Of a DNA stretch of 5,072 nt, positions 1-5,072 are shown piece by piece. The translations under genes were made by a program, and so were the position numbers. This stretch comes from Acidimicrobiia bacterium. GTDB lineage: Bacteria; Actinomycetota; Acidimicrobiia; Spongiisociales; UBA5794. The stretch is from NCBI GenBank assembly GCA_030618675.1, contig JAUXCV010000136.1, forward strand, positions 1-5,072. The letters are read 5' to 3'. Below the pieces are notes generated by a model. The model did no database searches and had not been told where the DNA came from. It saw only the letters and a list, made by a program, of their open reading frames with translations. Position 1 is the stretch's first letter. The number at the start of each line of letters is the position of its first letter.

Positions 1-42
1 ACGGGGACTGCAACCCTGGGTATGCGGTCTGGGGGAGGTAGG

Positions 43-72
43 TTGTCGAGAAGAACGAATATCCGCGATAAT
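43..72 (+). promoter_or_regulatory. Probable sigma70-type promoter of the aldolase-carboxykinase unit
   Basis: A -35 element TTGTCG (43-48, four of six matches to TTGACA) is separated by 18 bases from a -10 element GATAAT (67-72, five of six matches to TATAAT). Transcription would begin near base 79-80, leaving a leader of about 25 bases that carries the ribosome site of the aldolase gene. No operator or riboswitch is recognisable in the short upstream stretch. Bases 1-42 hold nothing that I can call as a gene end. The promoter is inferred from consensus matches only. Confidence 0.55.
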
Positions 73-92
73 CAGGTGTGCACCACCCCTCC

Positions 93-100
93 GAAGGAGA
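93..100 (+). promoter_or_regulatory. Ribosome binding site that fixes the aldolase start
   Basis: GAAGGAGA lies four bases upstream of the ATG at 105. The reading frame is open further upstream to a GTG at 78. That codon lies at or before the predicted transcription start and would place this ribosome site inside the coding region, so the ATG at 105 is preferred. Confidence 0.8.
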
Positions 101-104
101 CCTC

Positions 105-1154
105 ATGGATATCCACGCACTGCTCGGCGACGACGCCGAAGCACTTCTCAACTACGAAGCCACCGCCGTCTCGAAGGACCAACTCCACCTCCCCGGTCCG
201 GACTTCGTCGACCGCGTCTTCGCCCAGACCGATCGGAACACACAGGTTCTCCGGAACCTCGGGCTTCTCTTCAACTCCGGACGACTCGCAGGGACCGGCT
301 ACGTGTCGATCCTTCCGGTCGATCAAGGGATCGAGCATTCAGGAGCAGCTTCCTTCGCCCCGAACCCGATCTACTTCGACCCGATCAACATCATTGATCT
401 CGCCATCGAGGGCGGCACCAACGCCGTCGCTACGACGTTCGGCGTTCTCGGAATGGCGTCGCGCAGCCATGCGCACAAAATCCCGTTCATCGTGAAGATC
501 AACCACAACGAACTGCTCACCTACCCAGCGACCTACGACCAGGTCATGTACGGGTCGGTCGATCAAGCATGGGACCTCGGTGCGGCCGGTATCGGCGCCA
601 CGATCTACTTCGGCTCCGACGAGTCGATGCGTCAACTCCAGGAGGTGTCTGAGGCGTTCGAGCGTGCCCATCAGTTGGGGATGTTCACCGTGCTCTGGAC
701 GTACCTCCGCAACAGCGCGTTCACCGTCGACGGCGAGTCATACGACGCGTCGGCCGACCTGACCGGCCAGGCGAACCACCTCGGCGTCACGATCGAGGCC
801 GACATCATCAAACAGAAGCAGCCGACGAACAACGGCGGATACGGCGCCGTCGGTTTCGGACGCACTCACCCGCTCGTCTACGACGAACTGACGACCGACA
901 ACCCGATCGACCTCACTCGCTGGCAGGTCGTGAACAGCTACATGGGCCGGGCGGGTCTCATCAACAGCGGTGGAGCGTCCTCGGGCGCCGGCGATCTCGA
1001 GCAGGCGGTCAAGACCGCCGTCATCAACAAGCGCGCAGGCGGCATGGGGCTCATCTCGGGCCGCAAGGCGTTCCAGCGTCCGATGGACGAAGGGGCAGCG
1101 CTGCTGCACGCCATTCAGGACGTCTACCTGGACGATTCGATCACGATCGCCTAG
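105..1154 (+). CDS. fbaB: Fructose-bisphosphate aldolase, class I (FbaB/DhnA family)
   Basis: This 349-residue cytoplasmic enzyme should cleave fructose-1,6-bisphosphate to dihydroxyacetone phosphate and glyceraldehyde-3-phosphate through a Schiff base, or run in reverse in gluconeogenesis. It is collinear with E. coli FbaB (350 residues), as I remember that sequence, from the first residues (DIHALLGDDAEALL) to the C-terminus (DVYLDDSITIA). Family landmarks are LPVDQGIEHS (D73-H78), KINHNE (K131-E136), ATIYFGS, WTYLRNSAF, DLTGQANHL, DIIKQK (K236 and K238) and the phosphate-binding stretch GRAGLINSGG (G281-G290). K236 matches the Schiff-base lysine reported for the E. coli enzyme. The start is ATG 105, chosen because of the ribosome site just before it. 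A carboxykinase-family gene follows after 33 bases with no terminator between, so the two are probably co-transcribed. Nothing suggests truncation or frameshift. Metal-dependent class II aldolases look quite different, so the assignment is firm. Confidence 0.95.
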   Translation: MDIHALLGDDAEALLNYEATAVSKDQLHLPGPDFVDRVFAQTDRNTQVLRNLGLLFNSGRLAGTGYVSILPVDQGIEHSGAASFAPNPIYFDPINIIDLAIEGGTNAVATTFGVLGMASRSHAHKIPFIVKINHNELLTYPATYDQVMYGSVDQAWDLGAAGIGATIYFGSDESMRQLQEVSEAFERAHQLGMFTVLWTYLRNSAFTVDGESYDASADLTGQANHLGVTIEADIIKQKQPTNNGGYGAVGFGRTHPLVYDELTTDNPIDLTRWQVVNSYMGRAGLINSGGASSGAGDLEQAVKTAVINKRAGGMGLISGRKAFQRPMDEGAALLHAIQDVYLDDSITIA

Positions 1155-1187
1155 GCGACAGAGCACAACCACAAGGGAGGAAACGGC

Positions 1188-2714
1188 ATGGCGATCAAAC
1201 TGCCGCACGCGGCGTCGGTGGCGAAGAACCCGACGCAGGAGGAGATGCGGGCATGGACCCTCGAGTACATGCCTCGCATCATCGAGACCGAGTTCGGGAA
1301 CCTGAGCTACAAAGCAGAGATGACGGCGAGGCTCGCGAAGTCGACGTTCTTCGTCGACGATGACGAGGCGTTCAAGCCGGCGATGACCCGGGCCGAGTTC
1401 GACGATTGGGCGGCCAAGCAGGACGCCTACATCGCCGACAAGGACATGATCCTGATCGAGGGATACATCGGACCCGATCCGAACTTCCGCACGGCCAGCC
1501 GTCTGTACATGGAGAAGACGACGGCGAACATCCCGGCGATGATGCAGCAGTTGTTCTTCCCGAAGGACGACGAGTGGGAGCCCGAGTTCACCGTCATCTA
1601 CACGCCGGGCCTCATGGCGCCCGGGAAGTCGGACGACCGGCTCATCGCAGTCGATCACGAGAACTACGTCACACGCGTGCTCGGATCCGACTACTTCGGC
1701 GAAGCGAAGATGGGCGGTCTCCGCATGTGGAACCACCATGTCTTCGAGCAGGGCGGTCTGGCGCTGCACTCGGGCCTGAAGACGTTCCCGGACGTCGACG
1801 GAGAAGAGAAGGTCGCGTTGATCCTGGGTCTCTCCGGCACGGGCAAGACGACCACGACGTTCCGTCAACAACTCGGTTCGCTTCCCGTCCAGGACGACTT
1901 CGTCGCGCTGTTCCCGGGTGGGAAGGTCTACTCGTCCGAGAACGGGTGCTTCGCCAAGACGTTCGGTCTCGACGAGGACGATGAGCCGACGGTCTACGGC
2001 GGGACCACGCGTCCGGACGCGTGGCTCGAGAACACCCACACCGAGGATGACGGCAGCGTCGATTTCTTCGACGACTCCTACACGCGCAACGGACGCTCGA
2101 CGTTCCCGCTGGCGAACATCCGCCATCGGGATCCGAACAACCTCCCGCCGGTGAACTTCTTGCTGCTCCTGAACCGCAACGAGAACATCATCCCCGCAGT
2201 GGTCAAGCTCAAGAGAGAGCAGGCCGCGGCTTACTTCATGCTTGGAGAGACGAAGGGAACGTCGGCAGGTGGCGTCTCTGAAGCGGGGAAGAGCCTTCGG
2301 GTTCCGGGTACCAATCCGTTCTTCTTCACGAACGACGCGATCCAGGGCAATCGGCTCCTGGAGTTGCTCGAGACGATGCCGGACCTCGAGGTGTATCTCA
2401 TGTCGACCGGGAGGGTCGGCGGCGAAGACGACGACGAGCGTTCGAAGAAGGTGAAGATCAGGCACTCCTCGGCCGCCGTTCAGGGCATCGCGGAGGGTTC
2501 GATCGCCTGGGAGGAGGATCCCGACTTCGGTTACTACGTGGCGACCGATGTCCCGGGTTTCGACGATCCCGAACTCCTGCAGCCCAAGCGTCTCTACGAT
2601 CGTCAAGGTCGGAGTGACGAGTACGCAGCGATCGTGAATCAGCTGAAGACCGAGCGCCGGGAGTTCCTCAGGACCTTCCCCGGCTTGGATCAGAGCGTCG
2701 TCGACGCCGTCTGA
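1188..2714 (+). CDS. pckA: ATP-type phosphoenolpyruvate carboxykinase family protein, divergent
   Basis: The family reaction is oxaloacetate + ATP to PEP + CO2 + ADP, the first committed step of gluconeogenesis. The 508-residue protein (E. coli PckA has 540) has the fold signature throughout: the P-loop GLSGTGKTT (G214-T222), the DD pair (D236-D237), NGCFAKTF (N252-F259), EGYIGPDPNFR matching the family's DAFCGANPDTR region, GxxALH (H194), and the C-terminal STGR...KVKIRHSSAAV block that matches NTGW...RISIKDTRAI. ATG 1188 follows AAGGGAGG (1173-1180) at seven bases. Several catalytic positions differ from E. coli. TGRSPKDK is reduced to TARLAKST, although R48 remains. The metal-ligand lysine K213 aligns without gaps to M175. 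The substrate-binding arginine of GTERG is missing in GTSAGG (G357-G362). H194, K220 and D237 are kept. The gene shares an operon with the aldolase, which favours a gluconeogenic role. Family membership is secure; PEPCK activity is inferred and less certain. Confidence 0.82.
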   Translation: MAIKLPHAASVAKNPTQEEMRAWTLEYMPRIIETEFGNLSYKAEMTARLAKSTFFVDDDEAFKPAMTRAEFDDWAAKQDAYIADKDMILIEGYIGPDPNFRTASRLYMEKTTANIPAMMQQLFFPKDDEWEPEFTVIYTPGLMAPGKSDDRLIAVDHENYVTRVLGSDYFGEAKMGGLRMWNHHVFEQGGLALHSGLKTFPDVDGEEKVALILGLSGTGKTTTTFRQQLGSLPVQDDFVALFPGGKVYSSENGCFAKTFGLDEDDEPTVYGGTTRPDAWLENTHTEDDGSVDFFDDSYTRNGRSTFPLANIRHRDPNNLPPVNFLLLLNRNENIIPAVVKLKREQAAAYFMLGETKGTSAGGVSEAGKSLRVPGTNPFFFTNDAIQGNRLLELLETMPDLEVYLMSTGRVGGEDDDERSKKVKIRHSSAAVQGIAEGSIAWEEDPDFGYYVATDVPGFDDPELLQPKRLYDRQGRSDEYAAIVNQLKTERREFLRTFPGLDQSVVDAV

Positions 2715-2732
2715 TCCGTTGCGAGGATCGAT

Positions 2733-2762
2733 CTGTGGGGCGGCCTTCGGGTCGCCCCACAG
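2733..2762 (+). terminator. UUCG-capped hairpin terminator after the carboxykinase gene
   Basis: Bases 2733-2745 pair with 2750-2762 to form a 13-bp stem with one G-U pair, closed by a TTCG loop (2746-2749) between C and G. This is the extra-stable C(UUCG)G tetraloop. The stem starts 18 bases after the carboxykinase stop. Only a weak run (GTGTTTCC, 2763-2770) follows on the plus strand and none follows on the minus strand, so it is best read as the end of the plus-strand unit. It may also slow polymerase arriving from the convergent pepP gene. Confidence 0.75.
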
Positions 2763-2781
2763 GTGTTTCCGGGTCGCCCCA
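2748..2781 (+). repeat. 12-bp direct repeat overlapping the terminator stem
   Basis: CGGGTCGCCCCA occurs at 2748-2759, within the loop and right arm of the hairpin, and again at 2770-2781, 22 bases later. The left arm (2736-2745) could therefore pair with either copy. The second pairing is shorter (about 10 bp, with one G-U pair) and has a much larger loop. The remaining stretch up to 2807, between the two convergent stop codons, contains only a short imperfect palindrome (2786-2797). Confidence 0.6.
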
Positions 2782-2807
2782 GAATCGGTTGACCGACGAG
2801 AGATTGG

Positions 2808-4250
2808 CTATCGGATGGCCGGCACGGTCGGAGGTTGCTCCCAGAGCGCTTCGATCTCGTCGGGATCGACGGGGACACCGCGCGTGAGATTCTCGCATCC
2901 CGACGATGTGACTAGAAGATCATCTTCGATCCGGACGCCGATCCCGAGGAACTGTTCGGGGACCTCGTGAGTAACGACGTCTGCTTCGCTCTTTCGCTCG
3001 TCGAGGATGCGCTTCGCTTCGGATGCGCCCTGCAAGTACGCGAGATCTCGCTCGCCGTCAAGATCGAACGGCGCATTCGCGAGGTCGAGCACCGTCTTGT
3101 CCCGGGCGACGTAGATCCCGGGTTCGACCGTGAACGTCATGCCCGGCTGAAGGGGCCGGCCTGCACCATCGATCCTGTACACCCCGGCGTCGTGGACGTC
3201 CATGCCGAGCCAGTGGCCGGTGCCGTGGAAGTAGAACTCCCTGAACCAGCCGTATGCGATCGCATCCTCGACCGGTTCCGGGAGGAGACCAAGATCGACC
3301 ATGCCTTCGGTGAGGGTCCGCACAGCGATGTCGTGCATGTCGGTGAACGGGAGACCGGGCTTGCATGCGTCGATGACCGCTTCCTGTGCCGCCAGCACGA
3401 CGTCGTAGATGGCCCGTTGAGCATCGCTGAACCGACCGTTGACGGGGAACGTGCGCGTGATGTCAGACGACAGGTACGCGATCTCTGCTGCCGCGTCGAT
3501 CAGGAGAAGATCGCCGTCGTGCAGCGGTTGGTCGTTCTCGACGTAGTGGAGGATGCAGGCATTGTCTCCAGATGCGACGATGGACGGGTAGCCCTCGCGA
3601 ACGGCCCCGGAAGCGCGGAACACGTACTCCATCGCAGATTGAACCTCGTGCTCCGATCGTCCCGGCGCAGCGAAACGGATCGCCTCGGCGTGGCCTTCTG
3701 CCGAGATGCTGCAGGCCTCGCGCAGGGCATCGATCTCTTCCGACGTCTTGATGAGCCGCATCTCGTCGAGGATCGTGGACGGGTCGACGATCGAAGCCGG
3801 CACCGTGATGCCGGTTCTGGTCTGCATGCCCCTTGCCTGGCTCAACGCTCCGAGAACCCGAGAGTCGGCAGAGGAGCCGATGGGGTACCAGAGCGTGTCG
3901 CGATCACGAAAGCGGTCACGAAGAACCTTGTCGAGGTCGGAGATCGGATAGGCGGCATCTGCGCCGAATCGCTCCTTGGCCCCATCGACACCGGCCCGCT
4001 TGCCGTACCAAACCTCCATCTCCGGGTCGTGGGGCCGAACGAAGAGCACATACGGCTCGTCGTGTCCGGGGTCGAGAAGAGCGACGGCGTCGGGTTCTTC
4101 GAATCCCGTCAAGAAGAAGAAGTCGGACGACTGGCGAAACACGTGCTGGACGTCGTCGTTCCTGACGGTTTCGACGGCGGCCGGGACGATCGCGAGACCG
4201 CCCCCGATCGCATTCATGAACTGGGTGCGGCGCTGTGAGTAACGATCCAT
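2808..4250 (-). CDS. pepP: Xaa-Pro aminopeptidase, PepP-type (M24B family)
   Basis: This cytoplasmic metallopeptidase should remove an N-terminal residue that precedes proline. The 480-residue protein has the aminopeptidase P N-terminal domain (about 1-165, beginning RYSQRRTQFM and including SSDFFFLTGFEEPDAVALL). The pita-bread catalytic domain follows. The five dinuclear-metal ligands are all visible: D252 (LLIDAAAE), D263 (SSDITRTFP), H346 (FHGTGHWLG), E376 (FTVEPGIY) and E442 (GVRIEDDLLVT). The accessory histidines H235 and H353 are also present. E. coli PepP has 23 residues between its last two ligands and this protein has 66, so about 43 extra residues lie near 384-428. The ATG at 4248-4250 matches the family N-terminus but has no clear ribosome site upstream. 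The gene converges on the carboxykinase gene with 93 bases between stops and diverges from the lipoprotein gene. A peptide-recycling role fits the family; nothing nearby narrows the substrate. It appears intact. Confidence 0.93.
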   Translation of the reverse strand: MDRYSQRRTQFMNAIGGGLAIVPAAVETVRNDDVQHVFRQSSDFFFLTGFEEPDAVALLDPGHDEPYVLFVRPHDPEMEVWYGKRAGVDGAKERFGADAAYPISDLDKVLRDRFRDRDTLWYPIGSSADSRVLGALSQARGMQTRTGITVPASIVDPSTILDEMRLIKTSEEIDALREACSISAEGHAEAIRFAAPGRSEHEVQSAMEYVFRASGAVREGYPSIVASGDNACILHYVENDQPLHDGDLLLIDAAAEIAYLSSDITRTFPVNGRFSDAQRAIYDVVLAAQEAVIDACKPGLPFTDMHDIAVRTLTEGMVDLGLLPEPVEDAIAYGWFREFYFHGTGHWLGMDVHDAGVYRIDGAGRPLQPGMTFTVEPGIYVARDKTVLDLANAPFDLDGERDLAYLQGASEAKRILDERKSEADVVTHEVPEQFLGIGVRIEDDLLVTSSGCENLTRGVPVDPDEIEALWEQPPTVPAIR

Positions 4251-4256
4251 ACCGTG

Positions 4257-4285
4257 AGTCTCAAAGAGTCGACGACGCTACGCAA
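4257..4285 (-). promoter_or_regulatory. Possible leaderless promoter of pepP
   Basis: Read on the minus strand, TTGCGT (4280-4285) is followed after 17 bases by GAGACT (4257-4262). The latter keeps the A2, A4 and T6 positions of TATAAT. Six bases separate it from the pepP ATG, so transcription would start at the A of the start codon. The match is weak (three of six at each element), but it agrees with the lack of a ribosome site. Leaderless genes are common in actinobacteria. Confidence 0.25.
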
Positions 4286-4410
4286 GTTCTGCATGGCGAG
4301 ACGCCGGTGTGCGGGATCATCCGTTTAGAGTTGGCCCGTCGGCGGCGAACACGATCTCGACGAGATAGAAGACGCTGCCGGCCCGGACAAGAAGCGAGAA
4401 GGAGCGATCG

Positions 4411-5072
4411 ATGCAGCGACAGAGACGACTCTTCGGTGTGCTGGTGCTGCTCGCGGTCATGGCGATTGTCGCCGCGGCCTGCAGCAGTTCGAGCGACGAG
4501 ACCACGACGACGGCGACAGGTGGTGACGAGGTTACGACGACGGCGGCAGGTGGTGACGAGGTCACGACGACGGCGGCGAGCGGCGAGACCACGACGACGA
4601 CAGCGGGTGGTGATGAAACCACGACGACGGCCGCCGTGTCGGGCGACGGCTTCAAGTTCGGGATGATCCTCGTTGGCCCCGAGAACGACCACGGCTGGTC
4701 GCAGGCCCATTTCGAGGCGGGGAAGTACATCGAGGAGCACACGGGGGCGACGATGATCTCGCTCGACACCGTCAATCCGGCCGATCGTCCGGAGACGTCC
4801 GTTGAACAGGTCGTCGACGACATGATCGAGCAAGGTGCGTCGTTGATCTTCGCAACATCGGACGACATGCGAGACGGCATCGAAGCGGCGGCAGCGGCTC
4901 ACCCCGATGTCCCCATGGTCTGGTCGTCCGGCGATAGTGCGTGGGAAGAGGGGGAGGCCTATCGGGCCGACCTGACGAACCTCAGCAACATCATGGGCAG
5001 GATGTACTACGGCAAGCTGATCGCCGGATGCGCTGCGGCGCTGACGTCTGAGACGGGCAAGCTCGCCTATCT
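4411..5072 (+). CDS. BMP-family (PnrA/Med-like) ABC-transporter substrate-binding lipoprotein, 3' end outside the window
   Basis: The first 220 codons are present and the gene runs off the window. ATG 4411 follows AAGGAG (4399-4404) at six bases. A signal peptide (basic QRQRR, then hydrophobic L7-V20) ends in a lipobox-like AAAC, so C24 should be lipidated and anchored to the outer face of the membrane. Residues 29-75 form a Thr/Asp/Glu/Gly-rich linker encoded by tandem repeats. The BMP domain begins near residue 78 with FKFGMILVGPENDHGWSQAH, which resembles the family's VGPxNDxGW motif. It continues through SVEQVVDDMIEQGASLIFATS and ends at the window edge with MGRMYYGKLIAGCAAAL...GKLAYL, matching the family's GRxYEGRYLAG...GKIGYV block. 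Members characterised so far bind nucleosides in several bacteria, but the ligand here cannot be told. Permease and ATPase genes would be expected downstream. The -3 position of the lipobox is Ala rather than the usual Leu. Confidence 0.88.
   Translation, partial: MQRQRRLFGVLVLLAVMAIVAAACSSSSDETTTTATGGDEVTTTAAGGDEVTTTAASGETTTTTAGGDETTTTAAVSGDGFKFGMILVGPENDHGWSQAHFEAGKYIEEHTGATMISLDTVNPADRPETSVEQVVDDMIEQGASLIFATSDDMRDGIEAAAAAHPDVPMVWSSGDSAWEEGEAYRADLTNLSNIMGRMYYGKLIAGCAAALTSETGKLAY
4495..4635 (+). repeat. Degenerate ~30-bp in-frame tandem repeat encoding the lipoprotein linker
   Basis: Five units are visible: a 24-base partial unit (4495-4518), two nearly identical 30-base units (4519-4548 and 4549-4578, differing at two third positions), a 27-base unit (4579-4605) and a last 30-base unit (4606-4635). 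Each encodes a variant of GGDEVTTTAA, and ACG-ACG-ACG recurs in every unit. Every length is a multiple of three, so a gain or loss of a unit would change linker length without breaking the frame. Confidence 0.85.

Noticed and set aside
78..104. Upstream GTG start for the aldolase
   Set aside because: It coincides with the predicted transcription start, would put the ribosome site inside the coding sequence, and adds residues not found in E. coli FbaB.
738..2606. A 622-codon open frame on the minus strand opposite the aldolase and carboxykinase genes
   Set aside because: Both plus-strand genes are clearly real. The antisense frame is rich in Arg, Val, Leu and Asp, has no recognisable domain, and spans the gap between two genes. 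It arises from GC-biased codons on the other strand.
2786..2797. Short imperfect palindrome TCGGTTGACCGA, considered as a terminator or operator
   Set aside because: It has a stem of only four or five base pairs and no T-run, so it is too small to support a call.
2967..4238. A 423-codon plus-strand frame across pepP
   Set aside because: It is antisense to an intact metallopeptidase with all catalytic residues, and its translation resembles no family I know.
4286..4410. Search for a promoter of the lipoprotein gene
   Set aside because: Candidates such as TAGAGT (4326-4331) lack a -35 element at a usable distance, so no promoter is called.
4261..4902. Minus-strand and alternative plus-strand frames over the lipoprotein gene
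   Set aside because: Their Arg-rich or Val/Ser-rich repeats are the tandem-repeat linker read in the wrong frame. The frame from 4411 gives a signal peptide, a lipobox and a BMP domain.

Overview
The window reads like chromosomal DNA of a fairly GC-rich actinobacterium. An Acidimicrobiia-type organism is my best guess. The clues are the strong preference for G or C at third codon positions, good AAGGAG-type ribosome sites, and a lipoprotein whose cysteine is followed by a Thr/Asp/Glu-rich linker. This placement is inference, because no rRNA or other marker gene is present. I see no mobile element, CRISPR array, tRNA or prophage gene. The window is ordinary core metabolism with a few unusual details.

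Left half, plus strand (about 43-2782): one well-bounded transcription unit. A good sigma70-type promoter is followed by a class I fructose-bisphosphate aldolase of the FbaB/DhnA family. After 33 bases comes a divergent member of the ATP-type phosphoenolpyruvate carboxykinase family. A GC-rich hairpin capped by a UUCG tetraloop closes the unit. If both enzymes do what their families do, the pair covers the entry step of gluconeogenesis (oxaloacetate to PEP) and the aldol condensation that makes fructose-1,6-bisphosphate. The carboxykinase differs from the E. coli enzyme at several active-site positions and is the most interesting item here.

Middle, minus strand (2808-4250): a complete PepP-type Xaa-Pro aminopeptidase converges on the carboxykinase gene. 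All five metal ligands are present, but there is an extra segment of about 43 residues between the last two ligand-bearing motifs. Its start codon has no clear ribosome site and lies just downstream of a possible -10 element, so it may be translated from a leaderless mRNA.

Right end, plus strand (4411 to the window edge): the 5' part of a lipoprotein gene of the BMP/PnrA family of ABC-transporter substrate-binding proteins, transcribed divergently from pepP across 160 bases. The linker between its lipid anchor and its binding domain is encoded by degenerate tandem repeats of about 30 bases. The transporter's other subunits would lie beyond the window.

No previously undescribed multi-gene system is evident.
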